DNA of 64,000 nucleotides, taken from assembly GCA_020723995.1 (NCBI GenBank), contig DYHT01000001.1, positions 1 to 64,000 on the forward strand. Direction: 5' to 3'. Below the pieces are notes generated by a model. That model was given only the letters and a program-made list of their open reading frames with translations, made no database searches and was not told the origin of the DNA. The translations under genes were made by a program, and so were the position numbers. This DNA comes from Chloroflexus sp. Its GTDB lineage: Bacteria; Chloroflexota; Anaerolineae; Anaerolineales; Villigracilaceae. Shown piece after piece: positions 36,299 through 45,724 of this stretch (its first letter is position 1; every line of letters starts with the position of its first letter).

Positions 36299-37222
36299 TC
36301 AGGGGAAGAAAGCAGGGCTCATTTCCGTGGCGCGCACAAGTTGCCACATCAGCCGGTTGACCGGTGTCGGCACGCCTGTAGTTTCCCCGGCTTGGACGAC
36401 TGCCCCGCAGATGGCATCAATCTCGGTCGGCGCGCCGCGCAGCACATCCTGAAGCATGGACGAACGATTGGCTGCCGTCCGCCGCGCCACCTCTTCGACG
36501 GCGCTCTCCGCAGCCTCTAACGGCATGTCCACCCCTTGCGCCCGCGCCACCGAGGCGGCTTCGCGCGCCAGTTCGCCCATCAAGATGCGCGCTGTCGGTC
36601 GCTGGAGCAATTCGCCATTTGGCAGGCGCAGTAAGGCAGTCAGCGGATTGATGGCTGCATTGACCACTAACTTACCCCACAGCAGCGAACGAGCATTGGC
36701 CACCACATTGACCGCGAATCCGGCCGCACGCAGCATTGCCTCCCAAGCTTCAAGACGCGGGTGCGCTTCCAGCGAGAGCGTCCCCTCGCCGCCCAGGCGG
36801 GCAAGGCCGGGGCCGAGCAGGGTGGCGCCGGTGGTGGTCACGCCGAGAGCCACGCGCCCAAGCCCCAGGTTCTCCGAGAGTATCTCGCGGTTGCCCAGGC
36901 CGTTCTGCAGGGTCAGTGCCAGGCCTTCTTCAGCCAGGCAACAGGCCAGTTGCCGGGCCGTGCGTTCGGTCTGCCAGGCCTTGACCAGTACCAGCGCCGA
37001 GCGCGCCGCGCGACATTCGGCCGGGTCGTCTATAACGCGGACTGGATATGCCCGTTCGACTCCATCCGCACCGACCAGGCGCGCCCCCTCCGTACGGAGC
37101 GCATCCAACCCGGCCGGCCATGTTCCCAGCATGGTCACGCCCACGCCAGCTGCCGAAAGCCGGGCGGCAAACAGTGTTGCCAGCGCGCCGGTTCCCATAA
37201 TAAGAATCGATGAAGCCTTCAT
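36299..37222 (-). CDS. panE: 2-dehydropantoate 2-reductase
   Basis: ILIMGTGALATLFAARLSAAGVGVTMLG; LLWGKLVVNAAINPLTALL. Confidence 0.92.
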   Translation of the reverse strand: MKASSILIMGTGALATLFAARLSAAGVGVTMLGTWPAGLDALRTEGARLVGADGVERAYPVRVIDDPAECRAARSALVLVKAWQTERTARQLACCLAEEGLALTLQNGLGNREILSENLGLGRVALGVTTTGATLLGPGLARLGGEGTLSLEAHPRLEAWEAMLRAAGFAVNVVANARSLLWGKLVVNAAINPLTALLRLPNGELLQRPTARILMGELAREAASVARAQGVDMPLEAAESAVEEVARRTAANRSSMLQDVLRGAPTEIDAICGAVVQAGETTGVPTPVNRLMWQLVRATEMSPAFFP

Positions 37223-37254
37223 TCTCTACCGCCAAGTCACAAAGACACCAAGAT

Positions 37255-38175
37255 TTAATCCCTTTGTGACTTCGTGCCTTTGTGTTTCAGTTCCCGAAGA
37301 AGAGACTCCCATTCTTCTTCCGGCATTTCGATCGAATGTTCTTGCGCCGGGAAGGATTTAGCTTCGATGTCAGTGATGAATTCATGGAAGGCGCGTTTCA
37401 TCTCGGCGTGGAAGTCGGCGTACTTCTTGACGAACTTGGGCGTGAAGCGGTCGAACAGGCCGAGCAGGTCATGTGTGACCAGCACCTGCCCATCGCAGCC
37501 CAATCCCGCCCCGATGCCGATGGTGGGTATCTGCAGCCGCCGGGTGACCAACTCCGCCAGTCGCGCCGGGACGGATTCCAGCACCAGGCTGAAACAGCCG
37601 GCTTCTTCGAGCAGAATGGCATCCTCAAGCAGGCGCTTGGCCGCGGCCGCTGTGCGTCCCTGCGGACGGAAGCCGCCCAACTGATGCACCGACTGCGGCG
37701 TCAGGCCCAGGTGTCCCATCACCGGGATGCCCGCGCCGACGATGGCGCGCACGGCCTCCAGGCGCTCACGCCCGCCCTCCAGCTTGACCGCGTCCATGCC
37801 GCCTTCCTGCAGGAAACGTCCGGCATTGCGCACGGCATCTTCTGCTGAAATCTGATAGGACATAAACGGCATATCCCCGATCAGCAGCGCGGACTTCGCC
37901 CCGCGCACCACCGCCCGGCAGTGGTGCAGCATCTCTTCCATCGTTACGGGCAGGGTGTTCGGGTAGCCCAGCACCACCATGCCGAGTGAATCGCCGACCA
38001 GGATGGCATCCAACCCGGCCTGATCCATTGCCAGAGCGGTGGGGTAATCATAAGCCGTCAACATGCTGATTGGCTCGCGGCGCGCTTTTTTTTGGCGCAG
38101 CGTCAGCGTGGTGACTTTCTTACATTCAGAAGTCGAAACAGAATCAAGAGAAAGTGTGGACAAGGTACCCTCCAT
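37255..38175 (-). CDS. panB: 3-methyl-2-oxobutanoate hydroxymethyltransferase
   Basis: ISMLTAYDYPTALAMDQAGLDAILVGDSLGMVVLGYPNTLPVTMEEM. Confidence 0.96.
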   Translation of the reverse strand: MEGTLSTLSLDSVSTSECKKVTTLTLRQKKARREPISMLTAYDYPTALAMDQAGLDAILVGDSLGMVVLGYPNTLPVTMEEMLHHCRAVVRGAKSALLIGDMPFMSYQISAEDAVRNAGRFLQEGGMDAVKLEGGRERLEAVRAIVGAGIPVMGHLGLTPQSVHQLGGFRPQGRTAAAAKRLLEDAILLEEAGCFSLVLESVPARLAELVTRRLQIPTIGIGAGLGCDGQVLVTHDLLGLFDRFTPKFVKKYADFHAEMKRAFHEFITDIEAKSFPAQEHSIEMPEEEWESLLRELKHKGTKSQRD

Positions 38176-38563
38176 GAAAGGTAGGGGCCGGGCCGGACTT
38201 TGGGCTGGGAAACCTCTTCCCCTTATCCCTTACCTGTAGCCGGACAGCCACAAATGGGGTTGAAAGTCGAAAGGTTGCACCGTCGCGTTCGAACCAGTAC
38301 GCATAGCTTGATACGCGCGGTGGACTTATTATTCCACAAATGGGATAGAATGGCAACCTTCCATTTTGCCTAATATGCACTCAAAGATTATCAGCCAATC
38401 TGCCTCCTTCCCCCGCCTTCCCCAAAATCAACCCCGCCAAGAACGCGGGGCAGGCAACCGGATTTGGGGGAAGGGGCTAAAAAAATTACGATGCAACCAA
38501 TGCTCTATGATGATAAAATACGTTTTGAGCTTTTCGCTTCAATTTTTCCAAAGGAGTAGAACT

Positions 38564-38785
38564 ATGCGACGGATACTGAGTTTCTTCATCGGCGTGATCC
38601 TGGGAGGCCTGGCCGGGGCGGTCATTGCCTTGTTCTTCGCCCCTGAATCCGGTCTAGAGATGCGCACCAGATTGCGCGAACGCGCCGATACCCTGGCCGG
38701 TGAAATCCGCCAGGCGGCTGCGACCAAGCGTATCGAATTGCAGGAACGGCTGGACACGCTGCGCGCACCCAAGGCTCAAGCGTAA
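38564..38785 (+). CDS. YtxH-like small membrane protein
   Basis: FFIGVILGGLAGAVIALFFAPESGLEMRTRLRERAD; AAAGGAG RBS. Confidence 0.75.
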   Translation: MRRILSFFIGVILGGLAGAVIALFFAPESGLEMRTRLRERADTLAGEIRQAAATKRIELQERLDTLRAPKAQA

Positions 38786-38825
38786 AACGTAAGCACATCA
38801 CTCATTACGTTTCACGCATCACGTA

Positions 38826-40022
38826 TCACGTACCACGTACCACGTTCTCGTAAAATCCATCCACTTGCGCCATACAGCGCTGGTAGTCGGCGCGCTCGGC
38901 AAGGATGCGGGCATTTTGCCTGGCCGCCCGACTGCGCAGATCAGCATCCCCCAGCGCAGCCAGGATGGCTTCCGCCAGGGTAAACGGATCGGCGGGATTG
39001 ACCAAGAAGCCGTTCACGTCGGGCGTGATCCACTCGCGCAGGGACTCGATATCCCCGGCAATCGGGAAACATCCGCAAGCCATGGCTTCGAGCAGCGAGT
39101 TGGGCGTCCCATCGTGGGCGCTGGGCGAGACGAACACCTGCGCCCGCTGAAAAAGCGCCCAGAGTTGTGGCTGTGATAGGCGCGGCCACAAGCGCACGCT
39201 GGCCTCGATCCCCAGCGAGGCGACCCAGTGTTCGGCTTGCGGGTCACCGGACAGCGGCGGACAGACGAAACAGGCCTGCGGGAATTTTTGGACAACAAAA
39301 GGAATGGCGCGAAAGAAAGTGTCGTTGCGCAGGCTGCCCGGGCGCCAGCCGCGCGGGTTGACGATCAGCGGCGCACCCGCCGGCAGGTCAGGCAAAGGTT
39401 CGGATTCAGATACGGCGCGCCGGATTTCGTCGAAGCGAATGCCACCGGCCCCAGGTACAACCAAGGACGGCTTATCGGCTGAGAAACCCCATTCACGCCC
39501 TAGGCGGATGTCGCGACGGGTGTCTGCCATGAGACCATGCGCCCGGCGGAGAGTCCGGCGGGTGAGCCAATTCATCAAGAAAGAGCCGTAGGCGTGAAGG
39601 GTAAGGTCGTTGCCCCAAATGGAGACGATAAGGGGCGCTTCCCCGTGCGCGGAGGCGGCTAACATCCCCTCGAAGGGGATGCGCAGCGCATGGATCAGGT
39701 CCGGCCTGAGCGCAGCAACCAGGGCGCGGAAACGCCGCTGGTAGGGCAGCAGGCTCACGGGTCCGAGATAGTAGCGCAGGGGCCGCAGCAGGTTGCGAAA
39801 ACGTCCGACCAATCCCTGTTTTGGGGCGGGCGAGGTGTGCCCCGCCTGTCCTCCACCCAAAGCGCCGAACGCCACCGGTAAGACGTGGAATGAGGCCAAC
39901 CCAGGCGGCACCTCGCACGGGAACGTCGAAACGAGGTGGACTTCATCCCCGCGCTCGATCCAGTGACGCAGCCAGCTCAGGGTGATCGGTGAACGGCCAT
40001 CGGCGACGAAAAGCAGGCGCAT
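38826..40022 (-). CDS. Glycosyltransferase family 4-like protein
   Basis: VFVSPSAHDGTPNSLLEAMACGCFPIAGDIESLREWI. Confidence 0.88.
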   Translation of the reverse strand: MRLLFVADGRSPITLSWLRHWIERGDEVHLVSTFPCEVPPGLASFHVLPVAFGALGGGQAGHTSPAPKQGLVGRFRNLLRPLRYYLGPVSLLPYQRRFRALVAALRPDLIHALRIPFEGMLAASAHGEAPLIVSIWGNDLTLHAYGSFLMNWLTRRTLRRAHGLMADTRRDIRLGREWGFSADKPSLVVPGAGGIRFDEIRRAVSESEPLPDLPAGAPLIVNPRGWRPGSLRNDTFFRAIPFVVQKFPQACFVCPPLSGDPQAEHWVASLGIEASVRLWPRLSQPQLWALFQRAQVFVSPSAHDGTPNSLLEAMACGCFPIAGDIESLREWITPDVNGFLVNPADPFTLAEAILAALGDADLRSRAARQNARILAERADYQRCMAQVDGFYENVVRGT

Positions 40023-40161
40023 AAGTCAACTCCATGAGCAATATACCACAATGGTAGCCTACGGGCTACCACAATCTTCCGGTCATAAACCATTTGACGA
40101 AACCGGCCAGTTTGGGTATAGTGTTGAAGTTGGGTAGAAATTCACACAAGCGAGGTCATCC

Positions 40162-41463
40162 ATGAAACAAATCTGCGTCATTGGCGTCGGTTATGTCGGT
40201 TTGGTGACCGGCGCCTGCTTTGCCGACCTAGGCAACCGCGTCATTGCCCTGGACATCAACGAGCAGCGCATCGCGGGTTTGAAGAAGGGCATCATGCCCA
40301 TCTACGAACCCGGCCTGGAAGAACTGGTCAAGCGCAACGTCAAGGCTGGAAGGCTCTCCTTCACGACATCCTATGCGGAAGGATTAAAAGGGACAGAATA
40401 CGCCTTCATCGCGGTTGGCACGCCCTCGGGGGTCAACGGCGAAGCGGACTTGCAGTACGTGGCCTCAGCTGCCCGCTCCATCGCTGAGAACATGACCGAA
40501 CCGTTGGTCATCATCAACAAGTCCACCGTGCCGGTCGGGACCGGAGACTGGGTCGCCGATATCGTCAGCCGCGCCCTGCCGAAGCCGATCCCATTCTCGG
40601 TCGTCTCATGCCCGGAGTTCCTGCGCGAGGGTTCGGCCATCGGCGACTTCATGCAGCCGCACCGTACCGTGCTGGGTTCGCTGGAGCGGGAGGCCGCGGA
40701 AAAAGTGGCGCAACTACACCTGCCGCTGCGCGCCCCGATCATCATTACCGACCTGCGCACGGCGGAGATGATCAAATACGCCTCCAATGCCTTCCTGGCC
40801 ACGAAGATTTCTTTCATTAACGAGATCGCCGATATTTGCGAAAGCCTCGGCGCGGACGTGAAAGAGGTGGCGGCCGGCATGGGTTACGACAAGCGCATCG
40901 GCCCGGCTTTCCTGGATGCCGGCCTGGGCTGGGGCGGCTCGTGTTTTCCCAAAGATGTCAAGGCGCTGGCGCACATGGCTGACGAAAGGGGGCTTCATCC
41001 GCAACTCTTACGCGCCGTGATGGATATCAACTACGACCGGCGCAAGGCAATCGTCAAGCACGTCGAAGATATGCTGGGCGGTTTGCAGGGCAAGGTGATT
41101 GGCTTGCTGGGGCTGGCTTTCAAACCCAACACCGACGACATGCGTGAGGCCCCTTCCATTGACATTGCCCAGGATTTGACCGCCGGCGGCGCAAGCGTGC
41201 GTGCTTTTGACCCGATCGTCTGTGAGACTGCACAGGATATATTACCGGCCGTCGAAATGTTCGACGATCCATATCTGATGGCCAAAGGTTGTGATGCAAT
41301 GGTGGTCATTACTGAATGGAACGAATTCAAACACCTCGACCTGGAATGTATCCGCGACCTGATGAAACAACCGGTACTCTTCGACGGACGCAACATTTAC
41401 GAACCCGAGTATATGTGCCTGCTGGGATTTACCTATCGCGGCGTGGGGCGGGGACAAGAATGA
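40162..41463 (+). CDS. ugd: UDP-glucose/nucleotide-sugar 6-dehydrogenase
   Basis: [42 protein letters not shown]. Confidence 0.95.
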   Translation: MKQICVIGVGYVGLVTGACFADLGNRVIALDINEQRIAGLKKGIMPIYEPGLEELVKRNVKAGRLSFTTSYAEGLKGTEYAFIAVGTPSGVNGEADLQYVASAARSIAENMTEPLVIINKSTVPVGTGDWVADIVSRALPKPIPFSVVSCPEFLREGSAIGDFMQPHRTVLGSLEREAAEKVAQLHLPLRAPIIITDLRTAEMIKYASNAFLATKISFINEIADICESLGADVKEVAAGMGYDKRIGPAFLDAGLGWGGSCFPKDVKALAHMADERGLHPQLLRAVMDINYDRRKAIVKHVEDMLGGLQGKVIGLLGLAFKPNTDDMREAPSIDIAQDLTAGGASVRAFDPIVCETAQDILPAVEMFDDPYLMAKGCDAMVVITEWNEFKHLDLECIRDLMKQPVLFDGRNIYEPEYMCLLGFTYRGVGRGQE

Positions 41464-41467
41464 CTAC

Positions 41468-42376
41468 ATGACCACTCCCCCAGTCTGCGATTACGAAGGC
41501 TCCGATTACCAATGCTCGTTCTGGGATAGCGGAGGCCGCGCATACGAGGACCGTTGCGAAGCCATCGCGCTGAAACGCCTGCTGCCCAAAAGCGGGAAAC
41601 TGATGCTTGAACTGGGCGCGGGCGCGGGGCGAAACACGCCGCGCTATACCGGTTTCGAGCGCGTCGTGTTGCTGGATTATTCACGCACGCAACTGGAACA
41701 GGCGCAGGAGCGCCTGGGGCGCAGCGACCGCTATATCTACGTCGCCGCCGATATTTACCGCCTGCCGTTCGTGGACGGATTATTCGACGCCGCCACGATG
41801 ATCCGAACCCTACACCACATGGCCGATGCGCCCGCCACCCTGCGCCAGGTGCAGAATGTTCTCCACCCGGGTGCGGCGTTTGTCCTTGAATTTGCCAACA
41901 AGCACAATCTAAAGGCTATCCTGCGCTTTATCTTGCGGCAGCAAGAATGGAGCCCGTTCACGCTCGAGCCGGTGGAATTTGCCGAACTCAACTTCGATTT
42001 TCATCCCAAAGCCGTGCGCGGCTGGCTGGAAGAAATTGGCTTTACGATTGAGAGGACGCTGACTGTTTCACATTTCCGCCTCGGCCTGCTCAAGCGGCTG
42101 GCGCCGGTGCACGTCTTGGCTGGAATGGATTCGCTCTTTCAGTGGACGGGCACACTGTGGCAGGTCACGCCCAGCGTGTTTGTCAAAGCAAAAGCCGTAG
42201 GGCGGGATTCTATCCCGCCGCTCGTAGGACAAAATGACATTTTGTCCTACTTCAAATGCCCCGCATGCGGACATGCGCCGCTGGAAGAAAAGAAGGGTTA
42301 TCTCGCCTGTTCATCATGCAAACGCAAATGGGCGGTGAAGGATGGGATTTATGATTTTCGCGAAGCAATCCACTGA
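41468..42376 (+). CDS. SAM-dependent methyltransferase with C-terminal Trm112-like zinc ribbon
   Basis: LMLELGAGAGRNTPRY; CPACGHAPLEEKKGYLACSSCKRKWAVKDGIYDF. Confidence 0.85.
   Translation: MTTPPVCDYEGSDYQCSFWDSGGRAYEDRCEAIALKRLLPKSGKLMLELGAGAGRNTPRYTGFERVVLLDYSRTQLEQAQERLGRSDRYIYVAADIYRLPFVDGLFDAATMIRTLHHMADAPATLRQVQNVLHPGAAFVLEFANKHNLKAILRFILRQQEWSPFTLEPVEFAELNFDFHPKAVRGWLEEIGFTIERTLTVSHFRLGLLKRLAPVHVLAGMDSLFQWTGTLWQVTPSVFVKAKAVGRDSIPPLVGQNDILSYFKCPACGHAPLEEKKGYLACSSCKRKWAVKDGIYDFREAIH
42201..42250. repeat. In-CDS double palindrome inside the methyltransferase
   Basis: GGCGGGAttctaTCCCGCC (42201-42219) and GTAGGACAAAATGaCATTTTGTCCTAC (42224-42250). Confidence 0.85.
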
Positions 42377-42383
42377 AAGCAGC

Positions 42384-42416
42384 AACGGCCATTCAGCCAG
42401 GGATGGCCGTTGTTTT
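42384..42416 (+). terminator. Rho-independent terminator
   Basis: AACGGCCAT...ATGGCCGTTgttttttaa. Confidence 0.75.
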
Positions 42417-42513
42417 TTAACCCAACCGCGAGAAAACCGTACCGCATAACTGCGCGTTTTTGGGTCATTTATGCTGTACTGAAAAACACGGCTCAATCAG
42501 GTGTGGGATTGGC

Positions 42514-42720
42514 ATGAAACCAGTAGTTATCAGAAACTCCATTTTGCATTCCCCTCACGATGAACTCCAGCGCGCCCTGCTGGCCGAGATAGACGAGTCC
42601 GCCGGGAGCGCGCTGTACTCCACGATATCTTATCCCTTTGACCCACCGAAGTCCGGAAAGATTGCGGTGAAGGTGATTAATCGCGACGGGGATGAGGTGT
42701 TGAAGGTGTATGAGACATAG
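42514..42720 (+). pseudogene. Short C-terminal remnant (DNA methylase/helicase-like tail)
   Basis: SYPFDPPKSGKIAVKVINRDGDEVLKVYET, near-duplicate at 43741-43833. Confidence 0.55.
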
Positions 42721-42729
42721 AGGCAAACT

Positions 42730-43725
42730 ATGGATACTATTCTGATTGCCCTGCTGATTGTTGTACTGTTCGTTCTTCTGGTATTGATTGGGGCAGTCGC
42801 CTGGTTAGCCCTGCGCGTCTCGCGCACAAATCAACCAGGCAATGAACAAATCGCCAATCTGGCAGGAAAACTGGATGCTATCCAAAAACAGGTTGACAGC
42901 AGTTTGCAATCAGTCTCCAATCAAGTTTCGGCTTTTGGCGAAGTCAAAGAAACACTTGGTAAAGTCACAGCAGCAACCGATCGAGTCGCTGAACTTGGGG
43001 AAGATATCACCAAATTGCAGACTATCTTTCAATCTGGCCTCAAACGAGGCGGTTTCGGTGAAATCTTGCTCGGCAATCTTCTCGCCCAGGTTTTGCCCGA
43101 AAAGCATTTTCGCATGCAATATACTTTTTGTGACAACCAACGCGTGGATGCGGCTATCTTGCTTGGAGAGCGCATCCTCCCGATTGACTCCAAGTTCCCA
43201 TTACAGGGCTTTGATGGAGAAGGCGCCTCAAAAAGTAGTTTTGTGCGCAATGTCAAGAGCCGTATTGACGAAACAGCAAAATACATTCGCCCTGTAGAGG
43301 GAACCTTTGAATTTGCAATGATGTATATCCCCGCCGAAAATATCTACTACGAAATCATTTCTAATGGCGACCTATTCAATTACGCCATGGAAAGAAGGGT
43401 CATTCCAGTTTCACCAAATTCATTTTATGCCTACCTGCAAGTAGTTGTCTTCGGCTTGCACGGTATGCAAATTGAAGAAAATGCCCGCTTGATTTTGGAA
43501 CGTATCTCGTCTTTAGGGATTGCATTGAATAATGTCCAAGAGATTTACGAAAAACTCGGCACAAATATCACTGGCACCCAAACCAAATACAACGAATTGG
43601 GAAAAAAGTTGGGCAAATTCGCGGATCAATTTGGGGGACTCTCTGCCGACGTTCTCCCAGAGGACACAACTCCGCCATTGTTAAAAGATGGCGAATCCAT
43701 CATCTATCCACAGAAAAGTGAATAG
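42730..43725 (+). CDS. rmuC: DNA recombination protein RmuC
   Basis: RGGFGEILLGNLLAQVLPEKHFRMQYTFCDNQRVDAAILLGERILPIDSKFPL. Confidence 0.88.
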   Translation: MDTILIALLIVVLFVLLVLIGAVAWLALRVSRTNQPGNEQIANLAGKLDAIQKQVDSSLQSVSNQVSAFGEVKETLGKVTAATDRVAELGEDITKLQTIFQSGLKRGGFGEILLGNLLAQVLPEKHFRMQYTFCDNQRVDAAILLGERILPIDSKFPLQGFDGEGASKSSFVRNVKSRIDETAKYIRPVEGTFEFAMMYIPAENIYYEIISNGDLFNYAMERRVIPVSPNSFYAYLQVVVFGLHGMQIEENARLILERISSLGIALNNVQEIYEKLGTNITGTQTKYNELGKKLGKFADQFGGLSADVLPEDTTPPLLKDGESIIYPQKSE

Positions 43726-43734
43726 ATGATGCCC

Positions 43735-43833
43735 GCGACATCCTATCCCTTCGACCCGCCGAAGTCCGGCAAGATCGCGGTCAAGGTTATCAATCACTAT
43801 GGGGATGAGGTGTTGAAGGTGTATGAGGTGTGA
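43735..43833 (+). pseudogene. Second copy of the short C-terminal remnant
   Basis: SYPFDPPKSGKIAVKVINHYGDEVLKVYEV*. Confidence 0.55.
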
Positions 43834-43837
43834 CTTT

Positions 43838-43978
43838 CTACTTCTCCACCACCCAAAAATGCGACAGCCCCAGCGCCTTCAGCGGGGTCTTTTCGAGCGT
43901 TTGCAGCACCCAGCGCAAGGCATTCCCCAGCCTGCCAAAGCGGGCGATGAGATTATCGTACGCGCCGAAGACAATCAT
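43838..43978 (-). pseudogene. C-terminal remnant of a methyltransferase paralogous to 44757-45491
   Basis: VFGAYDNLIARFGRLGNALRWVLQTLEKTPLKALGLSHFWVVEK* vs VFGAYDNVIARFGRLGKALCWLLQWLEKTPLEVLGLSHFWVVEKV. Confidence 0.85.
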
Positions 43979-44011
43979 TCAACCAAACAAATGCACCGGC
44001 AAAGGCATACC

Positions 44012-44407
44012 TCAATACGGTCTTTCGGCTTGGAGATCAGAAAACGGGGCAAAATGCTTGAGGTTCAGCGTTGCCAATGACAATCCATTTTTTATCGCGG
44101 TTGCCGCAATCAGACAATCCAGAAAACCAATATTGTGGCTCAAATGGAAGCGCTTGTAGGATTCCAGGGCGGACGCGGAAATATCCTCCGCCACCCAAGC
44201 GATTTCATAGAGATCAAGTTCACGCTCGACGGCGCGTTGTTCGGCACGGTTGCGGCAGCCTGCCAAGAGTTCCGCTGCCGTAATCACCGAAATCGTACCT
44301 GCACTTTCGGGAAGCGAGTCAATCCAATCGCGCGCCGGCTCGGAACCGCGCATCAAATCAACAAGGATCGTCGTATCGAGCAGCCATCTACTTGCTGGGG
44401 TAGCCAT
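44012..44407 (-). CDS. vapC: VapC-like PIN-domain toxin
   Basis: WLLDTTILVDLMRG...ISVITAAELLAG...IGFLDCLIAATAI. Confidence 0.9.
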   Translation of the reverse strand: MATPASRWLLDTTILVDLMRGSEPARDWIDSLPESAGTISVITAAELLAGCRNRAEQRAVERELDLYEIAWVAEDISASALESYKRFHLSHNIGFLDCLIAATAIKNGLSLATLNLKHFAPFSDLQAERPY

Positions 44408-44648
44408 CTGCCCGCATCTCCATTCGGCGTCTTAGCTCCGTGGCGAAAGAGACCGCATCGGCGATATCGGTTCGTCCAGCCCAGATGCCGAAAGCAGGGT
44501 GCGCTGAACCGCGCCGCACAGGTCGTTTGAACTTGTCAGATACTTGCAACAGGATCACTTCGACCGCGCCGGCTGCCACATCGCTAGGAATTTCGATAAT
44601 CAAGCGACGGTCGCGCGTAATTTGTCCTTTGAGTTTGGTCGCGTACAT
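44388..44648 (-). CDS. Cognate antitoxin (VapB-like position)
   Basis: Overlaps the PIN gene start; small protein MYATKLKGQITRDRRLIIEIPSDV. Confidence 0.75.
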   Translation of the reverse strand: MYATKLKGQITRDRRLIIEIPSDVAAGAVEVILLQVSDKFKRPVRRGSAHPAFGIWAGRTDIADAVSFATELRRRMEMRADGYPSK

Positions 44649-44756
44649 CGCGCCTCCTTTCTACAGAGATTATACTTCAATCAGCCAATACGAAAAAAAG
44701 CCAAGCATCTCGTTCGAGAGAGTTTGTTGAACAAGACCAGGTACGACAGTGCCAAG

Positions 44757-45491
44757 TTATACTTTCTCCACCACCCAGAAATGCGACAGACCCAACACTT
44801 CCAGCGGCGTCTTTTCCAGCCATTGCAGCAGCCAGCACAGGGCTTTCCCCAGCCTGCCAAAACGAGCAATAACGTTATCGTACGCGCCGAAGATGACCGT
44901 GCGCTCAAGAACACAAATGGGAAAATCAGCAAATAGTCTTTCGATGTCACTTTTAGAATAGACGCGCACGTGCGGAGCAAGTCTATCCCGCCACTGGCGC
45001 GGTAAATAATTGACCAGCGGGATGTTACCAAAGCGATATTTCCCGCGCCAGTAGATACCGTGCGTCTCGAAGGGATAGCCGCGATTGGGGACGAAGAGGG
45101 CCAGCCGCCCGCCGGGTTTCAGCGTGCGGACGATCTCGCGCACGGCCTGGGCGTCGTCGCGCACATGCTCGAGCACCTCGTGACTGAGGATCAGGTCGAA
45201 GGTTTCGCTGGAATAGGGCAGCTCCTCGCCGGCCGCGCAGGCCAGCAGGTCCGAGCGCTGATGCGCCTCATGCACGCGCTCGAAGTCGTATTCCAGGCCA
45301 AAGACCTGTCCACCGAAAGGCTGGAGGTGGGCGACGTACATCCCCACCCCGCAACCATCTTCGAGAATACGGCCTTTGATGCGTCCACCCGCGGCGCGCA
45401 AGATCATCTGTAAGCGTCGTTCCTGCCCTGCCCTCCAGACATAGGAGGGTTCTCCACGCAGGGCGGCTTTTTCGAGGTTGCGTAATTCCAT
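44757..45491 (-). CDS. SAM-dependent methyltransferase (class I)
   Basis: ILEDGCGVGMYVAHLQPFGGQVFGLEYD...DLILSHEVLEHVRDD. Confidence 0.88.
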   Translation of the reverse strand: MELRNLEKAALRGEPSYVWRAGQERRLQMILRAAGGRIKGRILEDGCGVGMYVAHLQPFGGQVFGLEYDFERVHEAHQRSDLLACAAGEELPYSSETFDLILSHEVLEHVRDDAQAVREIVRTLKPGGRLALFVPNRGYPFETHGIYWRGKYRFGNIPLVNYLPRQWRDRLAPHVRVYSKSDIERLFADFPICVLERTVIFGAYDNVIARFGRLGKALCWLLQWLEKTPLEVLGLSHFWVVEKV

Positions 45492-45610
45492 GCGGGTAAT
45501 TATAACCTTGCACGTTGGGGTCATGTGTGCTAGAATCCCACCCGTCGTAGTGCCAATACCGCAAACACCGAAAAGTGGGCGACCCCCACTTTTCTGCGTG
45601 TATAACAGGG

Positions 45611-45698
45611 TGTCATTGCGAGCGACCGAAGGGCGCGAAGCAATCCCCTGGAAAATTAGGAGATTGCTTCGCGGCACAGAGCGCCGCTCGCAATGACA
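45611..45698. repeat. Nested palindromic repeat upstream of nusA
   Basis: TGTCATTGCGAGCG...CGCTCGCAATGACA outer arms; GCGAAGCAATC...GATTGCTTCGC inner arms. Confidence 0.85.
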
Positions 45699-45724
45699 GA
45701 ACAACTCTGGGGAGTAGTTTGAAC

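Noticed and set aside
38240-38340. Possible tRNA (GTTCGAACC string)
   Set aside because: TPsiC-like string present but no cloverleaf partner arms found.
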